A stretch of 64,000 nucleotides of DNA. It comes from Mesorhabditis belari (Eukaryota > Nematoda > Chromadorea > Rhabditida > Rhabditidae). Positions 52,341-62,968 of this stretch are shown here, one piece after another. The stretch covers positions 496,001 through 560,000 of the forward strand of contig CAUEEP010000924.1 in NCBI GenBank assembly GCA_958450365.1, read 5' to 3'. Position numbers and translations under genes: made by a program. Position 1 is the first letter of the stretch. The number at the start of each line of letters is the position of its first letter. The notes under the pieces were generated by a model. It made no database searches, was not told the origin of the DNA, and saw only the letters and a list, made by a program, of their open reading frames with translations.

Positions 52341-54894
52341 TGTATCCGATTTGGATTGAACTCACCGCGGATATCCGATTTGGATTGAAACATTATTTCA
52401 CAGTAGGGTGTCATGTTTTTAAAAGCTTTTTAATCATTTTCTAGAAATTTTATAGAGGTTTAACTCTGGCAACCTAGAACAGTCCGTTAGCACCACCTTT
52501 GCCCAAAAAAGGCTTTCCTGTATTTTAATGTGAATTCAATTCAAAACCCTTTATTTAATTAGCGGCAACTGTATCGTAAATGAAAATAATCATAAACAAT
52601 AAAATAACGGGTTAAGTAAGCAAATTGATGAAACTACACCTTAAACTTTAAAAACAATTTAACTAAACAAAATGTAATGGTGACAATGTAAAGAAAAACA
52701 TGAAAAAAAACAACTATTTGTTCTTGCAACTAAGACTGTGATGGCATCTGGAGTTGCAGAGGAGACCACTTTTTTTTGCAGGCACATCGGTTTGACGAAC
52801 ATCCACCAGTGCATAAGCAGTGTCTGTGACCTATACGTACCCATCAGTTAACCAAATAAAATTTAAAACTACCTTGCTTCCCGTGGACCGAAGATTCACC
52901 AACGGCAGCACGAAAAGAAGTCGTTCGATCGGGAACATCAGCGACGGAAATGAATTCCGTTTCACAAGGATGAAGCTGATTTCGTGAAAAAATTTGTAGT
53001 TCCGATTGAGTAAAGGTCATCGACCACTAAAAACAGTTTAAAGAACTATTTAGCAAAGCTAACCTTTCGTGACGATACCCATGAGATTGCTATGTCCAAT
53101 TTTCGGACGATCGACCGGATCAATGGCAATTCGCACATTATCTTCCACATTTACAGGATGAAATCTAAAATCGTAGATTTAAGCACAAAACAACTAGGTT
53201 TAGAACAGATAAAAAATGCAAAAAAAACAAAACAAACCGTTGTTTGGAAGCAAGTAACATCTTTTCAGCTTGTTTTTCTTGACCGGCTCTGGCGCCTTCC
53301 CGCTCAAAAGCGATTGTTCTATCATGGTTAGCGAAATCAAATTCTTGTGTAACTAAATTAAAATGTAGAAAACAAAAAAAATTAAAATAAACTTGATCCG
53401 TTACTGTTCTCGGCCAATACATTGTCTTCATTCGGAGAAATAATTTCTTCAGCATTTGTTTCAGTCACCTCAGGGCTGTCTGGATTCTCAAAAGCAACAC
53501 TAAAAGAAAACATTTTAAGTCAATTATTTATTTAAATAATAGTTTGAAAATCTACCTGCTTTCATTCGCATCGTCGTAATTCTTTCCAAACATAGCGGCG
53601 AATGGCGACCTTTTGATTCCATGATGATAACGTCGATTTTTTTATTAATTGAATCATCGGAAGAAATTCTGCCCATTTTGAAGTATTCCGGTCCCGCTGG
53701 TATGTGCACAAGATGTTCTTAAAATTTAAGATTAAAAAAACATTTAAGAAAGTGGCTACCTCGATGTCGGCGTTAGCTCGTTCCACACTTCCTTGTGATT
53801 GAGAATGACGAGGTTGTCCGCGAACAACTTTGCAGTGGCCCCACACATTGACCAACTCGTCGGTCCATTTGTTGACAAATTCTCTACCATTATCTAAACT
53901 TCTCAAAAATTATAAAAATCTTGCAAAATAAACCGGAATGCAAAATTTTTGGCGGTCCAAAAATTCCAAAGATCATCGCGAGTTGATCGCATACTTCTTT
54001 TGCCGTTTTTGTTTTCAACGGCCTCAACGTCACAAATTTTGTCAAATGATCCTAAAGCACAGTTAGGAAATGTTACATTTAAATAATACTTGGTATACTA
54101 AGATGAACTTAAATTCGCCATCCGGAGTTGATTGAAGGTCAATGAGATCGATTTGACACCTTTCATTCTGTCTTTGTGTCCGTATTGGTTTCACCACGAC
54201 TGTTCTCTTTGGATTTTGACGCTTCATTTCGCATTCTTCGCAGAGGTTGACGAATAGGGCAATTATTTCTCTAAAAGAAGGTAAAGAAAAAGCACAGCCA
54301 ATTACATACTTTGAAACACCATAAAATTCTCTGAGTCCTTTCCACATCACGCATATCCCTGCATGTCCAAGTTTAACATGCGTTTTGTAAAGAATATTGA
54401 AGAGTTCTTCTTGTGGAATTACTCGTTGCCTTTCTGGTTTGCTACCGGCTTTCCGTCGTTCGTCTTCGTGATAAAGCGTGACTTTCGTGTTTTCGATTGA
54501 AAGAGTGTATCGCTTCAGCAAGTTGGCTTCATGATAGTTAATTTTTGAGGTCTCCAGTGTTGAATCGTTAAAATTTTTAATTTTATCAACCATCAGCTTG
54601 TAGATTTCGGCTGTCGGAATTTGGCTCGTCTTTTTTCGCTCCAAGAAGCTGTTGAATTTCTCTCCATCTGTAAAACAACAACGTAAAATAAGGTAAACAG
54701 CATAAAGACATAAAAAAAATACAGAAGCATGTCAAAACGCGTAAATAAACTACTTTTTTGGGCAAAGGTGGTGCTAACGGGCTGTTCTAGGTAGCCAAAG
54801 TTAAACCTCTATAAAATTTCTAGAAAATGATTAAAAAGCTTTTAAAAACATGACACCCTACTGTGAAATAATGTTTCAATCCAAATCGGATACA
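52341..54894 (-). mobile_element. Ginger-like DNA transposon with long inverted ends (2,554 bp)
   Basis: Inverted ends of about 170-190 bp, beginning TGTATCCGATTTGGATTGAA and ending ...GGATACA, with TGT...ACA termini as in integrase-type elements. The left arm has an internal tandem duplication of ATCCGATTTGGATTGAA. Flanks are ATAT (left) and ACAT (right), a possible 4-bp duplication with one change. The element encodes an integrase on the minus strand. Confidence 0.75.
52700..54660 (-). pseudogene. Ginger/KRBA2-like integrase, spliced and frameshifted
   Basis: Order on the minus strand: an H..GH......LCEEC zinc-binding region interrupted by a short intron near 54,290, then the rve core with QIDLIDLQ (Asp), HSDNGREFVN (Asp, completed across an intron near 53,900) and QGSVERAN (Glu). 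Later exons give SPFAAMFGKNYDD, GQEKQAEKM, a VDRPKIGHSNLMGIVTK segment and a C-terminal Cys-rich tail (HCLCTGGCSSNRCACKK..C..RCHH..SC). At least two A-run frameshifts (near 53,640 and 52,795) break it. The catalytic triad is intact. Confidence 0.75.
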
Positions 54895-55277
54895 ACATAT
54901 ATATTTTTCTGATCTCTTTCATTTTTGGTAAATTAGACACCACTCGCTACATTTTGCTACCAAAACGATTTCATTTGGTTCAGTGGACAAAATTTTGATC
55001 AGGAATCAAAGATTTCACGAGAAACTCTAATTTCCGGACTCTAAATTTGCTAAAATTTTGCTAAAATTAAAAACTAATGCCGGTTTCGTTTTTTACAATC
55101 TACAATCCAAGAAGCAAAGTTCCAGCTTTGCAGCTTGCAAAAAAGGCTTTCAGTTCCTAATCTCTCAAGTGGCTCTTTATGATGTCTGTCTCAAAGTTCT
55201 GTTGAGTTTTAAATATGAAAATGATTTATTTGAATGACTTTTTGAAATGAGAAAATAGATGAACATGTAAAACGGTT
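54895..55277. other. no gene recognised
   Basis: Short AT-rich interval between the Ginger-like element and the next frame; nothing that I can support. Confidence 0.5.
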
Positions 55278-55571
55278 TCAATGCTTCTTTTTAGTGATCT
55301 CATTCAGCCTGTGCTTGAGCTCTTTGGGGCTTTTCTCGGTGAGCTTCTCATTGTCAAGATCAAGATCTCTTCCGATTTCCATTTCACGTGGCAAGATCAG
55401 GCCCAAAAAGAGAAGCCATTCATTCAGGTGATTGTCCAAATCATTTGCTTGCTCGTAAATGATCGAATTCTCTTCGAGCATTAAAACCAAATTCTTCACT
55501 CCATCGTCGAGCTCTTCGATGGCGGCTTGAGTTTCAACGTCATTCTCTAAATTTTGAATTTCCTTGACCAA
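55278..55571 (-). CDS. helical acidic C-terminal exon of an unknown gene, possibly a relic
   Basis: A 97-codon minus-strand frame rich in Glu, Leu, Asp and Asn (NLVLMLEENSIIYEQANDLD; LNEITKKKH at the end) with the look of a helical bundle or coiled coil and good codon variety. A TTTTTAG acceptor lies just upstream, but the frame from that acceptor hits TGA after two codons, so either the acceptor differs or the exon is broken. I found no upstream exons. Its style resembles the coiled-coil protein at the window end, so a dead paralogue is possible. Confidence 0.4.
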   Translation of the reverse strand: MVKEIQNLENDVETQAAIEELDDGVKNLVLMLEENSIIYEQANDLDNHLNEWLLFLGLILPREMEIGRDLDLDNEKLTEKSPKELKHRLNEITKKKH

Positions 55572-55934
55572 TCAAATCCCTAAAAATATCAATAAGTAGC
55601 TCTGTAGAACTTTTGGTGATCAGCTCTTACGATCTTCGTTAGTCCTGATTCTTTTTTTAAAGGAGTTCTAGGTTTTTGAGTAGAATATGAAAATGATTTT
55701 CAGCGAAAAGCACTAGAAAAGCCTGGTAATCTCATTATTTTCCATTATCAGTTTAGGTGTATTGGCTAAAATTACAAAGGCCATCAGATTCTTTAGGATC
55801 TTCAAGATAGAGTTGTTCACCGCTTGTCTTCAAATTCTCTCGAGAATTCATCCGCAGAAATGACCATAGAGGTCCTGAGAGCATGAAATAAAAGCATGAA
55901 ATTCGAAATCAGTCTTTCCAGTCGAAATCAGTCT

Positions 55935-56163
55935 TTCCAGAAATGTTGCCACAGTCGTCCTGATTGTGTCATCTTAATTTATAATTGTCTCTGAAAAAAG
56001 TTACAGAACCTTAACGTTACCAAATGCTATCTGCTAAAAGTAACTTATTTTGTGGTGATGTAACTTTTGTGGTAGGTTGATGTACTCTGAGGTGATGTAA
56101 CTTTTTCAGAGACAATTATAAATTAAGACGACACAGTCAGGACGACTGTGGCAACATTTCTGC
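55935..56163. mobile_element. ~230-bp MITE
   Basis: Inverted arms of about 65 bp: AGAAATGTTGCCACAGTCGT, CCTGA(T/C)TGTGTC, TTAATTTATAATTGTCTCTG on the left and the inverse on the right. The loop is ~95 bp. No coding frame; target duplication unclear. Confidence 0.75.
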
Positions 56164-57180
56164 GTCAAAAAAGAGCCAACATAATAGGCAACAAACAACC
56201 TAAGGTGCAGACTTTAGACAGCCCCTCAAAACATTAAGTTGTCTAAAGCCTCTGCAACATCGGTGTAGAGCCTATAAATTCTTGTTCTTCTTGTACATGT
56301 TGTACATGTACAAGAACAACACTTGTTATAGATAAATATGCGCTTGTTTTGGATAAATCTCGGTTTGCAAAATTGAAATTGACATTCCTGGATCCAGCAG
56401 AAAAAGGCGCCCGTGTGATGTTGCCTTTTATCGAGATTCTGTGCAAGAATAGAATCGAACATAAAGAATTTTAGATGATCTTTTACCACAAAAGTCACAA
56501 ACCACGATATCAAAAATCTTTTTTTTTTAAATCTTCTTAAAGATTCTAAATTTTGAGATAATTCTGCGTCAAGTAGTGCTATCAGTTTTTTGGTGCAACC
56601 ATTTTTGTAAACAAACCTCAAAAAGCCTCTTAAAGCTCGTGGGTATCGGTATAAATCAATTACTATGAGTAAATTGTACATTTAATAACTTTGTTTTGTT
56701 TTGTAATAACTTTATAAAGCGGTGATAAATTTATAAGGCAAACCTAAAAACCAAACTTGTCCGGAAAACGGTAGAGAACCAAAAGAAACACGGGGATAGC
56801 ACCTATCAGAAAGGGGAATTTCTTGCGAAAAGAATTGCTGACAAACAACTTTCGATAAGAAAATTTGGGATGTAAGAGTTTCTTGGTATGGTAGAATAGA
56901 AAAAGCTATTTTTCCGAAAGATTTTCAAGTAAACAACCTCTCTGTGTTCATTGAAAAAGGGTCATAAAATGACTCAATCAGAAAAAACCAAAAAAGAAGA
57001 AAAAAAATGGTACAAGGAACTCTTTATTACAAACTTCAGGGTTTTCTTGCTCACAGTGGGGAGTTTCTTGGAATTGTTTTTTGAAGATAAGACCTGGGGC
57101 TCTTCTTTTTTACGAACCTATCGTAGTTCAGCAATTTTATGACTAAATTTTTGGCCTTTTTGCCTTTTTGCTTAAAGCAC
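56164..57180. other. no gene recognised
   Basis: It includes a short palindrome near 56,282-56,318 (TTCTTGTACATG facing CATGTACAAGAA). The minus frame 56,226-56,681 has no domain or splice support. Confidence 0.5.
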
Positions 57181-57181
57181 G

Positions 57182-57189
57182 TATAAATA
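57182..57189 (+). promoter_or_regulatory. TATA box
   Basis: TATAAATA lies 45-52 nt before the ATG at 57,234, leaving room for a transcription start near 57,212. It is the clearest core-promoter element in the window. Confidence 0.6.
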
Positions 57190-57233
57190 CACCACCCCGC
57201 TTTCGATAGGTTCAACTCAAACTGAAAAGCTCG

Positions 57234-58242
57234 ATGAGGGTCCTTTCTGCTTTGCTGTTTGTAATTATTCTTTTCGATCAATGGTAAGTGGTTTCTTTAC
57301 TAGTTTGATAGATTATTCGAATCTAGTCGCGCTCAAGAATTAAATGCTCAAGGATCAAATGCTCAAGGATCAAATACTCAAGAATTAAATGCTCAAGGAT
57401 CAAGGAGTTTGGCGCTTAAACAGGCGTTCGATCATGAGCTTCAAACGTCAAAGAGTGCAAGTCTTGTCGAAATTTTGGGCAAATTTCAAGATTCGAGGGT
57501 TTTGTGTAGAAATGTTCTCTAAAAACAAATTTTGTGTCTATTTTGAGTGTAACATATTTACTGAGCCTGATGAGGTTTCATTGCATGCCGAAGACCTCAA
57601 AATTGTCCGATAAACACTTGATCTAGGACATTGTTATAGCCATAATGTTGTCTTCAGATTTTCCATATCGTTTGTTATATCTAAAATAAACGTACGGTCT
57701 ATCCTTCTCTCTTAGTATTTCGGCTTAAAATTGTAGTCTTTACATTGCTCTAGAAAGTCCTTGAACTACATTTATATTTTACATAAATTAGTTATGGCTT
57801 TTTTGGAGTCATAGTTTTCTCTACTCTTCAATATCTTCAAAAAAGATTTTAATCAAAAAGCTAGCAACAAGTTTATTTTCTATGAGTCAACCAATTTTAG
57901 CTTGCAATTGTCGAGGTGTTGGCCACTTGTAGTCATTTGGGGAGTTGCCAGAACATTCTCTTTGAGGCGCCAATGTCCGTGATTTTGATAAACAATCTGG
58001 CGGTGCTCGCGTCCACCGTGGATGACACAAAGCTGACCCTGCCGACAAATGGCACTTTCATCTACTTGAAATACGACTACTTCCACGTGGCGCTCCTTCA
58101 AGTGGCGACGAGCATGAGTGATGCCTTCCGCTTTGCCCACTCATCGATGATCACCATCGATCAAACGCTTAACGATTTGCCCTCTGTGCTCATCACCACC
58201 ATTCGACGTGCCACACAAGTTCGTTTCTTGAAGCTCATTTGA
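57234..58242 (+). CDS. small secreted protein of unknown family (3-4 exons, 187-196 aa)
   Basis: Exons: 57234-57283, 57327-57498, 57548-57574 (optional), 57901-58242. Phases agree with or without the 27-nt third exon. Residues 1-16 are a signal peptide (MRVLSALLFVIILFDQ). A short repeated Ala-Gln-Gly-Ser-Asn stretch follows (NAQGSNAQGS). A helical part (LKQAFDHELQTSKSASLVEI) is next, and then a long C-terminal exon with LFEAPMSVILINNLAVLAS, an N-glycosylation motif (NGT) and many Thr/Val/Ile. No family is recognised. A TATA box precedes it. The downstream flank is a transposon. Confidence 0.65.
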
Positions 58243-59005
58243 AAAGGTAAAAAAATTTATAAAGTTCTTGAATTAACCAGTTTTGTTAAAGGTCGAGTCA
58301 AATACACTTCAAAATTCTATCAACATAATTGTCTCATAATAGCCTAAACAAAATAATGAACTTTCTTCTTCTGTCTCTAAATAAGCACGTCTTATGAAGT
58401 TTTCTTTTACTCTACTTACTACAGTCCGTTTCATATTTCTTTATCCCCCCCGCCCAAAAAAAAGAGGTTTTATGGAGAATGGGTGGAGATATCGAGCTAT
58501 TTTCTTTTGCAATAGAAAGGCCACATTGTAATAACCTAAAAACACCGTTTTTGGGTTACTGGATTTTCTCAACAAAAAAAACTAACGAGGGAACTACAGC
58601 TACTTACCACCTCAGATCGACTCCAAAATTACAGGGGGGAAAGATCATCACAAAAGAAGAATTTTCTGAGATTTTTAGCTGCTAAATGCCAGAACTAACT
58701 GAAATATAAGGTTTCAAAGTTCAGAGTAGCTTAAACTTAAACATTTTTGGGACTTGCACGGCACTCTTTAAAGGGAACTCTCACAGGCACTCTCACAGGT
58801 TAGCCGAGTGGCCGAGTGGTTAGGAGCGCGACCTGGTACTCCGAGTGTCGCTGGTTCGGCTCCACCCCAAAAGTTTTTCTGTTTTTGCAAAACCACATAA
58901 TGTGCGTTCTATTTTTTTTCGCTTTTTAAAGTTTATTCTGATTTTTTTTACCATAAAAGGTGAGGATAACAAAACTTTATTTAAAACTAATAAACCACAA
59001 ACAAT

Positions 59006-59700
59006 TCAACAACGGTGGAAAGATTCGACAAAATGAAGGAAGCAGAATATATTCAGACAATAAGCACAACGAATGTACGGCATATTATCGCAATTTATCT
59101 TATTACATGCACCAATCAAATCTCCTGGGCAGCAAAAAGTTGCTGGTGTCACATAATGAGGAAGTACATCATCAATATAATGAGCGCTTTTCCAGGCTTC
59201 GAGCATGCATGAGACAAAACGTGGCGCCCGGAACTGGTGGTAGATCTGACTGATCATCTTCAGGATAGAATCGCGTTGGCTCACTTGGAAGTCGATTTTG
59301 GAGGCAATGACGTGTGCGGTCAACTTTTTCACAAACGACTTGAAGAGCCGGAAGAAATGAACATCCAACGGTTGAATCTGCGACGTCGCTCCAGGTGGAA
59401 TGCGTTTCAAAATGAGCTCCTCGCCAGCTGGGACCGTTGCTTGAATAGAGGCTTGATCACGAAATGAAGTCCAGGAGTCGACGAGAAGCATCAGTTTAGA
59501 TGGCATAGCTGGACAGCAGACGATATCCCGGAACCACTTGAGCATCAGCTCCTTGGTCATGATATGGGACTTGGCTGCCTCCACCATCAAGTTGTCGGTT
59601 TGAAAGATCCCTCATTGTGGAAAACGACTATCTTCCTCCTGCATCACGATAAAGAGTTTGTCACCGAGTCGTCCATCCGCGTCGATCAGGGGCATCATGG
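59006..59700 (-). pseudogene. Tc5-type transposase, C-terminal half
   Basis: A 194-codon frame with the DDE_1-type motifs LMLLVDSW (second catalytic Asp) and IPPGATSQIQPLDV (third Asp), and a C-terminal Cys-rich domain (CDNMPYIRCAYCLNIFC and a following C) matching the Tc5 transposase C-terminal family. Upstream text MPLIDADGRLGDKLFIVMQ (near 59,690) is in another frame, so a frameshift separates it. The N-terminal DNA-binding part is missing. Confidence 0.8.
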
Positions 59701-60136
59701 TAAACGAGTGAGATGTTGCCGACACACTTTGAACGACGCGGATGACTTTCTCACCTTTTATGGTAAAAAAAATCAGAATAAACTTTGAAAAGCGAAAAAA
59801 ATAGAACGCACATTATGTGGTTTTGCAAAAAAAGAAAAACTTTTGGGGTGGAGCCGAACCAGCGACACTCGGAGTACCAGGTCGCGCTCCTAAACACTCG
59901 GCCACTCGGCTAACCTGTGAGAGTGCCTGTGAGAGTTCCCTTTAAAGAGTGCCGTGCAAGTCCCAAAAATGTTTAAGTTTAAGCTACTTTGAACTTTGAA
60001 CTTTGAAACCTTATATTTCAGTTAGTTCTGGCATTTAGCAGCTAAAAATTTCAGAAAATTCTTTTTTTGTGATGATCTTTCCCCCCTGTAATTTTGGAGT
60101 CGATCTGAGGTGGTAAGTAGTTGTAGTTCCCTCGTA

Positions 60137-61230
60137 AGGAAGAAGATTCTGCGACCGTTTCACATTTCTTTATCCACCCTTAGGAACTTTGAAAATCAAC
60201 ATTTATTTAGCATTAACAACAAATAAAAAAGACATCAAGAATTGTGAACATAACAACTAATAATCTGATATAGCACCGGACCGGTTAATAACTTGATAGA
60301 TTCGCTTATTCATACTTTTGATAAGGTTTTGGAGAGCCGTGGCGTCAATACGATTCCAGGCAATCTGAATTGATGCTTTTAGTTCCGAAACGGTCGTAAA
60401 TTGTCTCTTATGTTTGTAAAAATCCCTGACAAGAATGCCCCACAGGTTTTCAATGGGGTTAAGATCCGGGGATCGTGCTGGCCAGTCCAAGATGTTGATT
60501 CCCTGCGAAGTCAACCAGGCTTTTGTCTGAGCGGAGCGATGAATTGAAGCATTGTCATGCTGAAAAGTGTGGGCAGTCGCGACATTTTGTTGAATGAATG
60601 GCAGAAGAGTATCTTTGAGCACTTCAGTATAATCTTGACTTTTCATTTTGCTGGAGACCAATTTCAAAGCGACCGTTTCATTGGCGCAACACATCACAAA
60701 AGGAGGCCCAACACATCACACTTCCTCCTCCGTAGTTACGTGTTCCGAATATCAGTGGATTCTGTCACAGGTCTCTCCAGTAATGCGAAACACCGTCTGG
60801 TCCGTCAAGATTCCATTTTTTTTCATCAGAAAAGATACCTAAATAAAAATCGTCATTTCAGAGTACAGCATTTCCCAACCTTGCTCCAATCAAAGTTCAT
60901 ATGATTTGCAGCAAAGTCTAGACGGGCTTTTCTTGTGCTCTTGCTTTAAGGCAGGCTGTTGATTTAGGAATGAATGCAATTGTGATTGCGGCCCAACAGC
61001 TTTGCGATTTCTCGAATACCCTTCTTGTCGATCTTGTAGGCATCAATCTGTTCCTTGTCGTAACCGGAAAGCACTTTCCAACGTCCCATTTTCTAAAATG
61101 ATAACAAATAATTACAAAAATAAAAACAAATTTAAGAAAAGCAAAAAAATGAATAGTAACATAAGCGTTGATTTTCAAAGTTCCTAAGGGTGGATAAAGA
61201 AATGTGAAACGGTCGCAGAATCTTCTTTCT
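60137..61230 (-). mobile_element. Tc1-like element nested in the right arm (1,094 bp)
   Basis: Inverted ends of about 65 bp, AGGAAGAAGATTCTGCGACC / AGAAAGAAGATTCTGCGACC, flanked by TA. The matching unsplit sequence in the left arm near 58,580 (TTTTTTTAGTTAGC-type order, here ACTAACGAGGGAAC) gives the empty site. The inner text CCGTTTCA(C/T)ATTTCTTTATCC is also found at the ends of the outer element. Confidence 0.8.
60257..61088 (-). pseudogene. Tc1-like transposase, broken
   Basis: The start (near 61,088) gives MGRWKVLSGYDKEQIDAYK and a helix-turn-helix (KGIREIAKLLGRNHNCIH), then a stop. The C-terminal half (60,697-60,257) is open and has QHDNASIHRS (second Asp) and DWPARSPDLNPIENLWG, where the last acidic residue is Glu (DDE type). 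The region between is frameshifted. Confidence 0.85.
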
Positions 61231-61526
61231 TAGTTTTTTTGTTGAAAAAATCCAGTAACCCAAAAACGGTGTTTTTAGGGTATTACAATGTGGCCTTTCT
61301 ATTGCAAAAGAAAATAGCTCGATATCTCCACCCATTCTCCATAAAACCTCTTTTTTTGGGGGGTGGATAAAGAAATATGAAACGGACTGTATCTATGTAG
61401 CAGAAATTTTAAATTATTGATTTAGATATCGAAATAATTACTTTTTTTAATAGAGATATATGTACTTATCCAATACTTTTGCTTTACTTTACCTTACATA
61501 TAGTATACTTATATGCATATAATGTA

Positions 61527-62837
61527 GGGTGACAATAAGTAATGGAGAAAAACTTTTTAGCCCATAAAAATTTAATAAAAAGATAAAACTTTATTTTGAG
61601 TAACAAATAACATTTAACAAGTGTCAATTATAACTTATCTTTGATCATTTTCGAAATATCGATTCTTTGTCCGGATACAGAGCTTGAGACGCTTAGTGAA
61701 ATTTTCGGCAATGGGCCACAGCTCTCCGATGGTGATTTTGTTCTATCCCGGCTTAACGAGCACTTCAAAATGTCCAAACTTTTGTGGGGTTTAGCACAGG
61801 CCCTGGGCTCTAAAATTGACCATACATTGTGATTCAGCGGGTTGTACACTGTGACACTGTGACATACACTGTGACACATGAATGGGGGGGCACTCTTGAG
61901 CCGAAATGAAGACCGGAAGGTTGGCCTTGCACCAATCCTGCGTGCCCTTTGCCCTATGGGAAGGTGCGGAGTCCTGTTGAAAAGCCCAAACTTGATTGCC
62001 GAAGTGCTGTTCGGCCCAGGGACGAACGACCTCTTCAAGAATTTCCTTTTGATAAACACCTTTATTGATTTTTACTTCTGAATCAATGAAAACCAAAGGA
62101 ATTTTTGCCCGTCGCGCAAATAGCCGCTCAAACCGTCACAGATTTCGGATTTTGGCGATGTTGAACGTTTGCAGAGTTGTCGGAAGAGCTCTTTGACCAA
62201 ATTCAATCCTTTTGGCAGTTGTTCAATCCACCGAGAAGAGCTTCTCATCGGAGAACAAGATCCGCTTCCAATTCGGCGTTACGGCCCGCTTGACCAATTC
62301 GCGGCATCTTTTGAGTCGAATCCGTTTGTGATCATCGGTGTCGAATCGGTGAGCATTTGTCCTTGTTTGAGCTTGTATGGACGAAGGTTTAGACCTTTTT
62401 CAGCAACCATTCGGATAGTTTCTCGATTAACTTTGATATTCCTGACGACTTTTCAGAGTGAGATCCTCAAATTTCGCTTGATTCGCTTCTTGATCACTTT
62501 TCGATTCCGGGGTGTGTTTACAGTTCGCTTCCTTCCTCTGCCGAGTTGATTCCCATCGTGACCAAGCTCCTCAAATTGTTTGATCGCTTTCGAAACGGTT
62601 TGAAGGAATACACGCATCTCACCTTGACGATTTCCGTCACGATGAAGATCCAAAATAGCAGTGCGAAACTTGCTCATCCTAAAAACATAACAATTCAATC
62701 TTTTAGATAAAAATTCAAGAATAAAATAATACAAACGGATTTAAATTGATTATTTTTCGGAAAAACTCTAAGATCCAAGTACTTATACAAAAGTACGCGA
62801 TAGAAAAAGTTTGTCTCCATTATTTATTGTCATCCTG
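61527..62837 (-). mobile_element. maT-type mariner (1,311 bp)
   Basis: Ends GGGTGACAATAAGTAATGGA and, inverted, CAGGATGACAATAAATAATG, flanked by TA (61,525-61,526 and 62,838-62,839). On the minus strand a helix-turn-helix start (AILDLHRDGNRQGEM; frame at 62,677-62,453) and the FQQDSAPSHRAKGTQ second-Asp motif (frame 62,096-61,791) are readable. The region of the third Asp reads NPLNHNVWS, so Asp is replaced by Asn. Several frameshifts make it inactive. Confidence 0.85.
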
Positions 62838-62848
62838 TAATAGACGAA

Positions 62849-62879
62849 GTCACAATGTGACTTGGAGTCACATTGTGAT
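62849..62879. repeat. short palindrome
   Basis: CACAATGTGACT and AGTCACATTGTG are perfect inverse copies around a 3-base centre, 10 bp beyond the maT element. Confidence 0.7.
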
Positions 62880-62968
62880 TTCGGAATCCAAAATTTTGCA
62901 GTAGAGCATTTTTCCTGCACCATCAAAAAATATGTTTGCCAACAACAATGCAAAACAAAACAATTTAG

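Larger units (their letters stand above)
58422..61389 (-). mobile_element. Tc5/pogo-type foldback transposon (2,968 bp) with a nested Tc1-like element
   Basis: Ends CAGTCCGTTTCATATTTCTT on both sides with TA flanks (58,420-58,421; 61,390-61,391). The inverted arms are about 550 bp (58,422-58,972 and from about 59,747 onward); the loop encodes a Tc5-type transposase on the minus strand. Each arm contains a tRNA-like segment (GCCGAGTGGCCGAGTGGTTA). Long arms are typical of Tc5. The right arm is split by a second element at 60,137-61,230. Confidence 0.8.
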
